NCBI RefSeq assembly: GCF_001280515.1
Contig: NZ_LBIQ01000030.1
Location: 558,001 to 622,000, forward strand
Direction: 5' to 3'
DNA: 64,000 bases
From: Mangrovimonas sp. ST2L15
Lineage (GTDB): Bacteria; Bacteroidota; Bacteroidia; Flavobacteriales; Flavobacteriaceae
In this document: positions 1 through 8,597 of the stretch, piece after piece
Layout of the letters: each line of letters starts with the position of its first letter
Position numbering within the stretch: position 1 is the stretch's first letter
Translations under genes and position numbers: made by a program
The notes under the pieces: generated by a model
What the model was told of the DNA's origin: nothing
Database searches by the model: none
Seen by the model: only the letters and a program-made list of their open reading frames with translations

Positions 1-1
1 A

Positions 2-2617
2 TTAGAGAATACTATTTTTTCACCTGAGGTAATTAGCATTGAAGAATTCACTCAAGAATTGTCGGGCTTAAAGCCATTATCAAATGTGGAATTGCTTTTT
101 GAGTTTTATAACGTGTATAGTCAATTGACTGAGTCATCAATAAGGGATTCCTTTGAGGGTTTTTCTAAATGGGGCCAAATATTGTTGCAAGACTTTAATG
201 AGGTGGATAGGTATTTAATCCCTGAAGAAGATATATTCAACTACATTAGTGCTATCCAGGATTTAAAAGTTTGGTATAAGGATGAATATGCCACCGATTT
301 TATAAAGCAGTATAAGGCTTTTTGGGGTAAGTTACTGGATTACTATCAAACACTGAGAGAAAGTCTCTTAAATAGCGGCTATGGCTATCAAGGTCTTGTT
401 TATAGGCAGGCCGTTTCAAACTTAGAGGATTATATACAGTCTTCAAAAAGAACACATGTTTTTATTGGTTTTAATGCGCTCAACCAAGCTGAGGAATCTA
501 TTTTCCAAGAACTTTTGCAAAATGAGATGGCAAGTGTCTATTGGGATATTGATAAAGTCTTTTTTGACAACAAGCTTAATGATACCGGTTTGTTTTGTAG
601 GAAATATCGGTTTGACTGGCCTTACTATAAAAAGCATGCTTTTAATTGGGTCTCAAACTACTATTCTGAAAGGAAAGAAATAAATATTTACGGCGCTCCA
701 AAAAGTATTTCCCAAGCTAAACAAATTGGAAATATTTTGAAGGCGGGAAATTTAGATATTACAAAAACAGCTGTTGTTTTAGCAGATGAAAAGTTTTTAT
801 TGCCAACATTAAATGCCCTTCCGAAGGACATCCAAACCTTAAATATTACCATGGGATTAAAACTGGAGTCCGTTCCCATGGCAAGTATGTTTGAGAAGCT
901 ATTTTATTTGCATAAACAAGGGAGGAGTACCATGTATTTTAAAGATGTTGAAAGCATCTTGGCACATCAGCATATTTGGCCTCTTTTTCAAACGGGAAAT
1001 GAAAATTGGGCACAGAAAATAATTCAAGATATAAAACTTAATAATTTATCTTTCTTAACCATTGAGAAACTTAAAGAATTAGCTCCCTACCACCATAACA
1101 TAATAGATGTTTTATTTTCAGATTGGAAGCATCGTTCTGAAATAGCTTTAGAGCGAATCGACCAACTTGTATTTTTAATTAAAAAACATTTGGAGGTTCA
1201 AAAGGAGGATCAAAAGTTGGCCTTAGAGTATTTGTATAAATTCCATGCTTTGTTCAATGACCTGAAGCATTTACAGCATCGCTTTGAACATCTTCAAACA
1301 ATCAAAACACTTCATGAAGTTTATAAAAATTTGTTGGGGTCTGAAACTGTTGATTTTGTTGGAGAACCACTAAGCGGACTTCAAATTATGGGGATGCTTG
1401 AAACTCGGGTGTTAGATTTTGAAAATGTAATTATTGCCTCAGTGAATGAGGGTGTATTGCCAGCGGGGAAAAGCCAGAATTCATTTATTCCCTACGACGT
1501 CAAACTGACCTATGGTTTGCCAACTTATAAAGAGAAGGATGCTATTTATACGTATCACTTTTTTAGGTTGATTCAAAGGGCTAAAAAGATACATATTATT
1601 TACAATACGGAAGTGGACCATTTTGGAGGAGGGGAGAAGAGTAGACTTCTACGCCAAATGGAGTTGGAAGGTATTCATGAAATAGAAGAACAAATGGTGC
1701 TTCCTCATGTTCCGCCCATTCAAAAGGAATTAAAATCAATTCCTAAAGATCAGACTATTTTGCAAATACTTCAATCCTATGCATCAAATAATGGATTTTC
1801 ACCTTCTTCACTGACGAGTTACATCAGAGATCCTTTTACGTTTTATAAACAACGGGTCTTAAAAGTGAAGGAATATGAAGAAGTTGAAGAAACTGTGGCC
1901 GCCAATACTTTGGGAACTGTTGTTCACAATACTTTGGAGGATTTTTACAGACCTTTTGTGGGATCGTTTTTAGAGGTTGAAAAACTAAAGGCGCTCAAAC
2001 CTAAAATTGCTTCCATGGTAAAAAAGCACTTTGACGGTATCTATAAGATGGGTGATATTACCAAGGGTCAAAACTTAATTGTTTTTGAAATAGCAAAGCG
2101 TTACGTTTCCAATTTTTTGGATAGGGAAATACAGGAACTTCAAAATGGTAATACCATTAAATTATTGGCTGTTGAAGAAGACAATAAAATAGCCATCCAA
2201 ATCCCAGAACTTGATTTCCCCGTCTTTATAAGTGGTAAGGTAGATCGTATAGATGAGTTTAATGGGATGACACGTATCATTGACTATAAATCAGGTAAGG
2301 TCGATCCTGGCCAAGTCGAGATAGTCAATTGGGAAGACCTTGTTACAGATTATGATAAATACAGTAAAAGCTTTCAGGTATTGACCTATGCATTAATGAT
2401 ACATGAAAAACAATTACGAACACTGCCATTTGAAGGGGGGATTATTTCTTTTAAAAACTTAAGTAAGGGTTTTATGAAGTTTGGAATCAAAGATAATCCA
2501 AGGTCAAGATCAAAAAATCAATTGATTACTCAAGAGGTTTTGAAGTCTTTTGAAGTAGAATTGAAAAAACTGATTATCGAGATTTTTGATTTGAACACCC
2601 CTTTCGTAGAGAAGTAA
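2..2617 (+). CDS. PD-(D/E)XK nuclease family protein, AddB-like (5' truncated)
   Basis: The reading frame is open to the left edge of the window, so the N-terminus is missing; an internal TTG at 59 is not the real start. The visible part is over 850 residues. The middle looks like an inactivated superfamily I helicase. The C-terminus carries a RecB-type nuclease motif: GKVDRID followed by IIDYKSGK, coded around 2230-2300, giving the catalytic D...D-x-K set. This fits AddB-like subunits of double-strand-break repair nuclease-helicases. The segment that in AddB normally holds the Fe-S cysteines reads YIRDPFTFYKQRVLKVKE, with no cysteine, so an iron-sulfur cluster is unlikely. The partner AddA/RecB-like helicase would be expected to the left but is not visible. 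The family call is confident; the exact subunit name is inferred. Confidence 0.85.
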   Translation, partial: LENTIFSPEVISIEEFTQELSGLKPLSNVELLFEFYNVYSQLTESSIRDSFEGFSKWGQILLQDFNEVDRYLIPEEDIFNYISAIQDLKVWYKDEYATDFIKQYKAFWGKLLDYYQTLRESLLNSGYGYQGLVYRQAVSNLEDYIQSSKRTHVFIGFNALNQAEESIFQELLQNEMASVYWDIDKVFFDNKLNDTGLFCRKYRFDWPYYKKHAFNWVSNYYSERKEINIYGAPKSISQAKQIGNILKAGNLDITKTAVVLADEKFLLPTLNALPKDIQTLNITMGLKLESVPMASMFEKLFYLHKQGRSTMYFKDVESILAHQHIWPLFQTGNENWAQKIIQDIKLNNLSFLTIEKLKELAPYHHNIIDVLFSDWKHRSEIALERIDQLVFLIKKHLEVQKEDQKLALEYLYKFHALFNDLKHLQHRFEHLQTIKTLHEVYKNLLGSETVDFVGEPLSGLQIMGMLETRVLDFENVIIASVNEGVLPAGKSQNSFIPYDVKLTYGLPTYKEKDAIYTYHFFRLIQRAKKIHIIYNTEVDHFGGGEKSRLLRQMELEGIHEIEEQMVLPHVPPIQKELKSIPKDQTILQILQSYASNNGFSPSSLTSYIRDPFTFYKQRVLKVKEYEEVEETVAANTLGTVVHNTLEDFYRPFVGSFLEVEKLKALKPKIASMVKKHFDGIYKMGDITKGQNLIVFEIAKRYVSNFLDREIQELQNGNTIKLLAVEEDNKIAIQIPELDFPVFISGKVDRIDEFNGMTRIIDYKSGKVDPGQVEIVNWEDLVTDYDKYSKSFQVLTYALMIHEKQLRTLPFEGGIISFKNLSKGFMKFGIKDNPRSRSKNQLITQEVLKSFEVELKKLIIEIFDLNTPFVEK

Positions 2618-2724
2618 TTAATCTTTCTTCCAAGATTATTAAAAAATACGTCAAATGACGTATTGTGCCAAGAAAGTGCTTTGTTGATATTTGAAGTATA
2701 TGAATATCTTATATACTTAATATT

Positions 2725-3504
2725 ATGAAAACTAAACAACTAGTCACTTTTCTATCACTTTTTATTGCAATATCGACAATGGGTCAGGATAAAGTGAAAT
2801 ATTCTGATGATGAAATCGATATGCTAAAGGCATATTATTTCAATGAAGGTTTCAATACTCCAGCAACCAAAAAGGTGTCTACCTTGGTTATGAAGAATGG
2901 AGCAATTCATAAAGGATATTGCAAAAGTATTGTCACTAAAAAGGGACAAATTCACCAGCTGTATTTCAAAGATAGTATTTCAGGAAATAAAGAAACTTAT
3001 AAGGCTGAGGATATATCAGAAGCATATCTATTTGCAAGTGGTATGGAGAAGTTTAACAAGATGTCCAAAAAATTCAGTAATTATGGAATGGGAGGTAGAA
3101 ATAGTGTGGATAAATTGACTTCGAGTGATGAGATATATTTCATAAACCAAAAAGTAGCTTTAAAAAATAAGAAAGACGAGAAAGAATTTTTAATGCAATT
3201 AATAAACCCTAGTTTCAGTAAATTCATTTCCGTTTATCATGATCCTTTTGCAAAGGAAACACAAGGAATGAAATTTGGTGCAGCTCCTAAAATAGGCGGA
3301 GGTATTATTAAGTCTTATTATGTGCAAAAAGGAGATAAGATTATTTGGCTTCATAAAAATGACTTTGAGGAAAATTACCAATTCCTTTTTGGTGACAACG
3401 AATCTTTCATGAAAAAATACCCCTATAATTCGGTAAACTGGGATTGGTTTAGTGCCTTAGTAAATGAATATACCAGACTGGCATTGGAAGATGAAAGTGA
3501 ATAA
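2725..3504 (+). CDS. Secreted hypothetical protein
   Basis: A 259-residue protein that I do not recognise. It starts with a clear signal peptide (MKTKQLVTFLSLFIAISTMG, cleavage probably before QD), so it is exported. No lipobox, membrane segment after the signal, or catalytic motif is evident. The mature part is charged and lysine-rich, with alternating strand-like stretches. It stands alone between the nuclease gene and a strong bidirectional terminator at 3529-3562, so it is probably monocistronic. Confidence 0.75.
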   Translation: MKTKQLVTFLSLFIAISTMGQDKVKYSDDEIDMLKAYYFNEGFNTPATKKVSTLVMKNGAIHKGYCKSIVTKKGQIHQLYFKDSISGNKETYKAEDISEAYLFASGMEKFNKMSKKFSNYGMGGRNSVDKLTSSDEIYFINQKVALKNKKDEKEFLMQLINPSFSKFISVYHDPFAKETQGMKFGAAPKIGGGIIKSYYVQKGDKIIWLHKNDFEENYQFLFGDNESFMKKYPYNSVNWDWFSALVNEYTRLALEDESE

Positions 3505-3528
3505 TTTTTTGTCAAAATAAGTAAAATA

Positions 3529-3566
3529 AAAACCCCATGAAACATTGATTTCATGGGGTTTTTATT
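3529..3566. terminator. Bidirectional rho-independent terminator
   Basis: A perfect 14-bp stem (AAAACCCCATGAAA, 3529-3542, with its complement at 3549-3562) encloses a 6-nt loop. It has T-rich flanks in both directions and lies between two convergent genes (ends at 3504 and 3648). Confidence 0.9.
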
Positions 3567-3647
3567 TTGGTGAAGTGTTTTGGGTTACAATTGATGAAAT
3601 CCCTTTTTAACTTTTAAATATAGTTGAAAAAACTCTAGTTGAATGGA

Positions 3648-4067
3648 CTATTCTAGTCTTTTAAACTTATATAGACATCCTTCGTCGCAATTTAAATAGG
3701 CAGGTGACAATAGAAGGAAGCCATCTTCAAAATTATAATATTCAACAAAAGTTGCTGGTGGGTCTCCAAGGGCAGTACTAAAATCTTCACAATTATAAAC
3801 AAGGGTTAGAGTGTTGTTTGTTAAGATGTAGTCGCCCGTAGAACATTCTGAAAATTTGTTTGAATAGAATGTTTCATCTTCTTTAAATTGATAAATATAT
3901 CCATTCTCGATAGCATTCCATTGATTTCCATTACTAAGGCCAAAGAAGGTTGCTTCTAATTGCCATAGTCCCAACAAATTGTCTGGTTGTTCGATATCCA
4001 TTTCATCATTTTCATTATTAGAGCAACCAAGGATTAGTAATGGTATTATAAATAGAAATTTTTTCAA
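3648..4067 (-). CDS. Lipocalin-like lipoprotein
   Basis: A 139-residue protein with a lipoprotein signal peptide ending in the lipobox LILGC (Cys15), followed by an acidic linker. The pattern LLGLWQLEATFF, a phrase describing input size (FKEDETFYSNKFSECSTGDYILTNN) and later beta-strands matches the small lipocalin-like lipoproteins common in Flavobacteriia. Four cysteines in the mature part could form disulfides, consistent with a periplasmic or outer-membrane location. The ligand is unknown. It is a single gene converging on the terminator at 3529-3566. Confidence 0.75.
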   Translation of the reverse strand: MKKFLFIIPLLILGCSNNENDEMDIEQPDNLLGLWQLEATFFGLSNGNQWNAIENGYIYQFKEDETFYSNKFSECSTGDYILTNNTLTLVYNCEDFSTALGDPPATFVEYYNFEDGFLLLSPAYLNCDEGCLYKFKRLE

Positions 4068-4202
4068 ACTTGATAAATTAGGGTGATTGATATTTATTTA
4101 GAGTGTGAATAAAATTATAAAATTTTTAAAACTTAATTAAAGTTATCAAGAAGGATTCACATTCGTTTTTTCAACTGCATTTCGTGTGCAAATATGGGGC
4201 AT

Positions 4203-4237
4203 AAAAAACGCAACCAATTATTAATTAACTGATTGCG
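4203..4237 (-). terminator. Terminator of tRNA-Ala
   Basis: On the minus strand an imperfect hairpin (CGCAATCAGTTAAT pairing with ATAATTGGTTGCG) is followed directly by TTTTTT. It starts about 10 nt after the 3' end of the tRNA. Confidence 0.8.
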
Positions 4238-4247
4238 AATTTAAAAG

Positions 4248-4321
4248 TGGAGCATATCGGAGTCGAACCGATGACCTCTACGCTGCCAGCGTAGCGCTCT
4301 AGCCAGCTGAGCTAATGCCCC
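4248..4321 (-). tRNA. tRNA-Ala (anticodon GGC)
   Basis: The reverse complement folds as a complete 74-nt cloverleaf: acceptor GGGGCAT/ATGCTCC, D arm GCTC...GAGC, anticodon stem CTACG/CGTAG with loop CTGGCAG, and T arm ATCGG-TTCGACT-CCGAT. The anticodon GGC reads GCC/GCU alanine codons. The acceptor contains the G3-U70 wobble pair that is the identity element for alanyl-tRNA synthetase. The discriminator is A73, and the 3' CCA is not encoded. Confidence 0.97.
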
Positions 4322-4334
4322 AAGCTCTAGAATG

Positions 4335-4342
4335 CGAAAATA
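4335..4342 (-). promoter_or_regulatory. Probable -7 element of tRNA-Ala
   Basis: On the minus strand TATTTTCG matches the Bacteroidota -7 box TAnnTTTG at seven of eight positions. It sits 13 nt upstream of the tRNA 5' end. No clear -33 TTG is seen. Confidence 0.45.
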
Positions 4343-4381
4343 CTACTTTTTCTAAATAAATTGAGTTTCTTTTAAAAGATT

Positions 4382-5179
4382 TTATTGAATGCCACTGAGC
4401 ACCAGAACAGGCATCGTACTGCAGTGAAAGTCCTTTTTTAAAATGGTATTGCTTTCCCATAATTTGGTGAAAAAACCACGTTTACGTCTTACCACACAAA
4501 GAAGATTGGCTTGATATGTTTGGTAATTCTCTAAAACGCCTTGAAAAGTTGTTGGACTTTCAACATGGGAAAATTGATGGACTAGGGATTCTAATTCAGG
4601 ATGTAAATTAAAATCTGCTTCTTTGTAAGTAGGCGTTTTGACTAAAAGAAGATCTAGTTTCGCATTAAAATGTTCCATGACTAATTTTAATGGCTCTAGA
4701 ACACCTTCTTTTTTGATGTTGGCCGATTTCATTGCCAATAATATTTTGGAGATGGGTTCAAACACATAGTTTTCAGGAACTATTAGCGCGGGAATCTGTG
4801 TTTGTTTAATCACTTTTCCAGAGGTCTGTCCTAAATATACCTCTTCCTTGATAGAGGTTGTTCTTGGGGCGATCATTAATAAATCAATTTGAAGATCAGA
4901 TTGAAGGGTCTCCAAAGTGGAAATGAGTTCCCCAATGATGGATTTCGAAATGATTTCTACCCCTTTTTGATCCACCGATTCGAGAAGTAATTCCAATTCT
5001 TTTTCTACTTCGTCAACCAAATAGTTTCCAACCTTGACACTAGTTCCTGAGTGTGGATAGATATCATTGATTTTAACTAAATAAATTTTCGCATTAAATG
5101 TGTGTGCAAAATCAATTGCATATTGTAGCAAACCTTTGGCATTTCCAGAAGATCCAATCAGAACTAAAATATTCCTCAT
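4382..5179 (-). CDS. Universal stress protein, two UspA domains
   Basis: A 265-residue protein built as two tandem Usp folds (about residues 1-135 and 140-265). The first begins MRNILVLIGSSGNAKGLLQYAIDFA, typical of UspA strand 1 and helix 1. It ends with GQTSGKVIKQTQIPALIVP, which matches the G-x2-G-x9-(S/T) nucleotide-binding pattern in outline. The second domain ends TMPVLVLSG but has lost the glycine loop, so it is probably a structural half. Tandem UspA proteins of this size are common in Bacteroidota; their role is general stress adaptation and the ligand is unknown. The gene is monocistronic, with a -7 box at 5210-5217. Confidence 0.9.
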   Translation of the reverse strand: MRNILVLIGSSGNAKGLLQYAIDFAHTFNAKIYLVKINDIYPHSGTSVKVGNYLVDEVEKELELLLESVDQKGVEIISKSIIGELISTLETLQSDLQIDLLMIAPRTTSIKEEVYLGQTSGKVIKQTQIPALIVPENYVFEPISKILLAMKSANIKKEGVLEPLKLVMEHFNAKLDLLLVKTPTYKEADFNLHPELESLVHQFSHVESPTTFQGVLENYQTYQANLLCVVRRKRGFFTKLWESNTILKKDFHCSTMPVLVLSGIQ

Positions 5180-5209
5180 AATTCAAATAATTAATAAGTA
5201 ATTTGGAAA

Positions 5210-5217
5210 CAAAATTA
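5210..5217 (-). promoter_or_regulatory. -7 element of the universal stress gene
   Basis: Minus-strand TAATTTTG fits the TAnnTTTG consensus and lies 31 nt upstream of the ATG at 5179. It overlaps the region that a TTG start at 5203 would give to the divergent acetyltransferase, which argues for the later start of that gene. Confidence 0.5.
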
Positions 5218-5226
5218 CAGATAATC

Positions 5227-5727
5227 TTGATAAGAAAAGCCCAATTGGCAGATTTGGATCGCTTGCTTGAAATTACAGGAGCATGTGCGAATCATATGCA
5301 GGAACAAGGCATATTTCAATGGAATGAATTCTATCCAAGTTTTGAAGCCTTTAAAACCGATGTAAACCGTCAGGAATTATACGTTTATGAATTAGAGGGT
5401 ACTGTTCAAGGATGTGTTGTACTTTCAAGCTTTAAAGATGCCGAGTATGAGACCGTGGAATGGTTAACCCCAGAAAGCAAGCACCTATATATCCATCGTT
5501 TGGCAGTTCATCCCAAGGTTCAGGGTCATGGACTCGCTAGAGAATTAATGACATTTGCCGAACAATGGGCAATCGATAATAACTATGATTCTATCAGATT
5601 AGACACGTTCTCCAAGAACCTCCGAAACCAAAATTTTTACGAACTTCGCGGTTATAAACGATTGGGTGAAATATATTTCCCCAAGCAGAGCGAATTTCCG
5701 TTTTATTGTTACGAACGTCTCTTGTGA
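5227..5727 (+). CDS. GNAT family N-acetyltransferase
   Basis: An acetyl-CoA-dependent N-acetyltransferase of about 166 residues. The acetyl-CoA loop is visible as RLAVHPKVQGHGLARELM, followed by the C-terminal FYELRGYKRLGE that closes GNAT folds. The substrate cannot be read from sequence. Two in-frame TTG codons (5203 and 5227) are candidate starts. I prefer 5227 because it gives MIRKAQLADLDRLLEI, the normal GNAT beginning, and because 5203 lies inside the divergent promoter. The stop overlaps the GTG of the MATE gene (GTGA), so the two are probably translated together; the enzyme could modify a compound that the pump then exports, but that is a guess. Confidence 0.85.
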   Translation: MIRKAQLADLDRLLEITGACANHMQEQGIFQWNEFYPSFEAFKTDVNRQELYVYELEGTVQGCVVLSSFKDAEYETVEWLTPESKHLYIHRLAVHPKVQGHGLARELMTFAEQWAIDNNYDSIRLDTFSKNLRNQNFYELRGYKRLGEIYFPKQSEFPFYCYERLL

Positions 5728-7058
5728 CTACCGATTTAAGTTTAAAACATATCAATAAATTGGCTATCCCGGCATTGATTGGTGGCATATCCGAGCCTAT
5801 ATTGTCTTTGACCGATACGGCGGTTGTGGGTAATATGGAGCTGAATGCTACAGAATCTTTGGCAGCCGTAGGTATTGTAGCCACTTTTTTATCCATGCTT
5901 ATTTGGGTGTTTGGCCAAACAAGAAGTGCGATTTCTTCTATTATTTCTCAATACCTGGGAGCCAATCGCCTTCCTGAAGTCAAATCATTACCTGCACAAG
6001 CCATTACTATTGTAGTCTTGATCAGTTTACTGATTTTGGCCATAACTTTTCCTTTTTCCAGACAAATTTTCAAGCTGTATAATGCGTCAGGACTTATCCT
6101 GGAATACTGTGTGGAGTACTTCAGAATCCGTATTTTCGGATTTCCGTTCACCCTTTTTACCATAGGTGTGTTTGGTGCTTTTAGAGGGCTTCAAAACACA
6201 TTCTATCCCATGGTGATAGCCATCATTGGTTGTGTGTCTAATGTGCTTTTAGACCTGGTTTTGGTATATGGTGTGGAAGGTTTTATTCCCGCAATGAATA
6301 TCCAAGGGGCTGCCTATGCCAGTGTGATTGCCCAAATTCTTATGGCATTGATTTCCGCGTTTTACTTGTACCAAAAAACACCATTGCCTCTTGTGGCGAC
6401 TTGGCCTCTAAATAAAGAAATTAAAAAATTCACTTTCATGGTCCTCAATTTATTTGTGAGAACTATAGCTCTTAATGTGACACTTTATTTCGGTTCTTCT
6501 TATGCTACAAGTTATGGAGCAAACTACATAGCGGCCTATACCATTGCCATTAATCTCTGGTTTTTGGGAGCCTTTTTGATAGATGGATATGCTAGCGCCG
6601 GTAATATTTTATCGGGTAAATTGTTAGGAGGAAAGCGGTATCATGATTTGATACAGTTAAGTAACAAGCTTATTATCTATGGGATTGTAGTTGGAACAAT
6701 CATGGCGTTAATTGGTACAGCGACCTATAGTTCTATTGGGCGTATTTTTACAGATGATGAAGCCGTTTTACGAGAGTTTTACAAGGTCTTTTGGATGATT
6801 TTAGCAATGCAGCCCTTGTGTGCCTTGGCATTTATTTTTGATGGTATGTTTAAGGGGATGGGAAAAATGAAGTATTTGCGCAATTTATTGTTGGTAGCAA
6901 CCTTTGGGGTTTTTATCCCTGTTTTACTTTTTGTTGATTACCTGAATTTGCAACTCTATGGCATTTTTATTGCTTTAACTGTCTGGATTATTGCCAGAGG
7001 AATTCCCTTAATCGTAAAATTTCGAAAACTCTTTTTACCCCTTGCCCAAAAAGCGTAA
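5724..7058 (+). CDS. MATE family efflux transporter
   Basis: A 444-residue inner-membrane protein with about 12 hydrophobic helices in two halves, and the family signatures LAIPALIGGISEPILSLTDTAVVG near the N-terminus and GYASAGNILSGKLLGG at the start of the second half. It resembles DinF/NorM-type multidrug and toxin exporters driven by Na+ or H+. The frame extends upstream to a TTG at 5706, but the GTG at 5724 overlaps the stop of the preceding gene in the form GTGA, a usual coupling arrangement, and gives MTTDLSLKHINKLA, the usual N-terminus. Substrate unknown. Confidence 0.9.
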   Translation: MTTDLSLKHINKLAIPALIGGISEPILSLTDTAVVGNMELNATESLAAVGIVATFLSMLIWVFGQTRSAISSIISQYLGANRLPEVKSLPAQAITIVVLISLLILAITFPFSRQIFKLYNASGLILEYCVEYFRIRIFGFPFTLFTIGVFGAFRGLQNTFYPMVIAIIGCVSNVLLDLVLVYGVEGFIPAMNIQGAAYASVIAQILMALISAFYLYQKTPLPLVATWPLNKEIKKFTFMVLNLFVRTIALNVTLYFGSSYATSYGANYIAAYTIAINLWFLGAFLIDGYASAGNILSGKLLGGKRYHDLIQLSNKLIIYGIVVGTIMALIGTATYSSIGRIFTDDEAVLREFYKVFWMILAMQPLCALAFIFDGMFKGMGKMKYLRNLLLVATFGVFIPVLLFVDYLNLQLYGIFIALTVWIIARGIPLIVKFRKLFLPLAQKA

Positions 7059-7063
7059 CTTTG
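7056..7063 (+). promoter_or_regulatory. -7 element before the small membrane gene
   Basis: TAACTTTG matches TAnnTTTG. It overlaps the end of the MATE gene and lies 23 nt upstream of the ATG at 7086, supporting that small gene as transcribed. Confidence 0.4.
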
Positions 7064-7085
7064 GTTAGTAAATTCACTAAGTGAT

Positions 7086-7256
7086 ATGTTTTTGTTGAAC
7101 TTTTTGCAGGAACCAAGCATTGAGGAAAAAATCAAAAATGCACCTGATAAAGGCTATGAAATAGGCGTTTTTATCGGGACTATGTTGCCTTTTTTGGTTT
7201 TGGTCCTGGTAGCTTATCTTATTTATAGATACAACAAAAATCGCGTCGATAAATAA
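7086..7256 (+). CDS. Small membrane protein, 56 aa
   Basis: An ORF of 56 residues starting MFLLNFLQEPSIEEKIKNAP, with one strong transmembrane helix (about residues 28-48, GTMLPFLVLVLVAYLIY) and a basic C-terminus (RYNKNRVDK) suggesting a cytoplasmic tail. A TAnnTTTG box lies 23 nt upstream, and nothing else occupies this stretch. I do not know the family. Membrane topology and clean codon use make a real gene likely. Confidence 0.55.
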   Translation: MFLLNFLQEPSIEEKIKNAPDKGYEIGVFIGTMLPFLVLVLVAYLIYRYNKNRVDK

Positions 7257-7262
7257 TACGTT

Positions 7263-7343
7263 ATGGGAGGAAATATGTTATTTCTGCTGTTGGCAGTCGT
7301 TTTAATTATTATTTATATCTACAATCGAAACAGAAGGCTGTAA
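7263..7343 (+). CDS. Possible 26-aa membrane peptide
   Basis: The ORF reads MGGNMLFLLLAVVLIIIYIY followed by NRNRRL: one hydrophobic helix with a positively charged end. It begins 6 nt after the stop of the 56-aa gene and fills the gap up to the convergent oxygenase gene. Its layout (helix then basic tail) repeats that of its neighbour. It is short enough to be chance, so confidence is low. Confidence 0.3.
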   Translation: MGGNMLFLLLAVVLIIIYIYNRNRRL

Positions 7344-7348
7344 GCAGT

Positions 7349-7990
7349 CTATCTGGTTTTTAACCAACCAGTGATACTCAACCTTCTTGTGTTAACGGGC
7401 TTGACCTCATGTTCGATAATTTGGCTTTCAAAAATAACCATACGACCCGGGAAGGGGTAAATAACTTTTTTAGTTTCCTCGCCATTTTCATTGAGATAAA
7501 GTACCAATTCACCACCATTTTCTGGTAACCAATTTTCGTTGTTTAAATAGCAAACAATGGATAATTTTCTTCTATCATCATTCTGAAAGGTGTCCAAGTG
7601 ACGCTTGTAAAAAGTACCCGTAGGATAAACGGCATAGTGAAACTCCTTTTGTAAGATGCCCAAAAAGCAGGTTCTATTTAAATAGGAAATCAGGTTGTTT
7701 ACCTTATCAAAGAACATGGTTTCAGCGGGAGTTGCCTGATTTTGGTCCAGCCACATGATATGATCGCCCCTTATGGATTTAATGATATTTTCATTGACCC
7801 TATTGCCAATGGCGGCCTTTTTAAAGGAGTCTTCTTTATAATTATCTAAAAGGGAATTACGAAGCGCATGCACTTCTTCTTCGGTAAAAAAGGTCTCAAC
7901 AATGCTATATTGTTGATGCATTAAATCAGATATAATCTGCTCATACTGCGGATTTTCAATAAAATCCAATTGCTCAAAAAGCTCTTCCAT
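7349..7990 (-). CDS. 2OG-Fe(II) oxygenase (prolyl 4-hydroxylase-like)
   Basis: A 213-residue dioxygenase using 2-oxoglutarate, O2 and Fe(II). The facial triad is visible as His131-x-Asp133 (YKRHLDTF) and His194 (IEHEV), with Arg202/203 (NTRRLSITGWL) binding 2-oxoglutarate. GGELVLYL and FPGRMVIFES are the core strands of the prolyl-4-hydroxylase alpha-type fold. The target (protein side chain or small molecule) is not evident. The longest frame starts at a TTG (7999), but the ATG at 7990 gives MEELFEQLDF and a better distance to the -7 box at 8014-8021. Confidence 0.88.
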   Translation of the reverse strand: MEELFEQLDFIENPQYEQIISDLMHQQYSIVETFFTEEEVHALRNSLLDNYKEDSFKKAAIGNRVNENIIKSIRGDHIMWLDQNQATPAETMFFDKVNNLISYLNRTCFLGILQKEFHYAVYPTGTFYKRHLDTFQNDDRRKLSIVCYLNNENWLPENGGELVLYLNENGEETKKVIYPFPGRMVIFESQIIEHEVKPVNTRRLSITGWLKTR

Positions 7991-8013
7991 TGACTTCAAT
8001 CACAAAAAGTGCG

Positions 8014-8021
8014 CAAATGTA
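8014..8021 (-). promoter_or_regulatory. -7 element of the 2OG-Fe(II) oxygenase
   Basis: Minus-strand TACATTTG fits TAnnTTTG, 24 nt upstream of the ATG at 7990. Confidence 0.5.
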
Positions 8022-8052
8022 ATTTAAAAACCCATAGATTTTACAAATTCAA

Positions 8053-8060
8053 TACCTTTG
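8053..8060 (+). promoter_or_regulatory. -7 element of queD
   Basis: TACCTTTG fits TAnnTTTG, 20 nt upstream of the ATG at 8080. It is back-to-back with the promoter of the divergent oxygenase. Confidence 0.5.
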
Positions 8061-8079
8061 CAGTGAAATTTTTTTAGTG

Positions 8080-8529
8080 ATGAGCCAAATAAGAATTACC
8101 AAGCAATTTTCCTTTGAAACAGGACATGCTTTATACGGGTACGATGGAAAATGTAAAAACGTTCATGGTCATAGTTACAAATTGGCGGTGACCGTCATTG
8201 GGCAGCCTATAGAAGATACTACCAATGTGAAATATGGAATGGTAATCGATTTTGGGGATTTAAAAAAAATTGTCAAGGAAGAAATCGTGAATGTCTTTGA
8301 TCATGCTACCGTGTTTAATAAAAACACGCCACATGTGGAGTTGGCAAGGGAATTGGAGAGTCGTGGCCACAATGTATTGTTGGTAGATTACCAACCCACT
8401 TCCGAACGTATGGTCATAGATTTTTCAGAAAAAATAAAAAGCAGATTGCCAGAGAATATCCAGTTGCACTCGTTAAGACTGCAGGAAACAGATTCCAGTT
8501 ATGCCGAATGGTATGCAAGCGATAATTAG
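8080..8529 (+). CDS. queD: 6-carboxytetrahydropterin synthase / PTPS family
   Basis: A 149-residue member of the 6-pyruvoyltetrahydropterin synthase fold, most likely QueD, which converts dihydroneopterin triphosphate to 6-carboxytetrahydropterin for queuosine (preQ0) synthesis. The zinc ligands are His16, His29 and His31 (FETGHAL and NVHGHSYKL), with catalytic Cys25 between them. The Asp-His pair of the second motif is in VFDHATVFN, and the substrate-binding glutamate in LQETDSSYAEW. A GTG at 8077 precedes the ATG at 8080; the ATG is preferred. No other que genes are in the window. Confidence 0.9.
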   Translation: MSQIRITKQFSFETGHALYGYDGKCKNVHGHSYKLAVTVIGQPIEDTTNVKYGMVIDFGDLKKIVKEEIVNVFDHATVFNKNTPHVELARELESRGHNVLLVDYQPTSERMVIDFSEKIKSRLPENIQLHSLRLQETDSSYAEWYASDN

Positions 8530-8597
8530 TTAAATTTGATAAATTGAATTGTCGCAATTAGCCCGTCAAAGGGTACGCGCCATTTAGTATCGACTAT

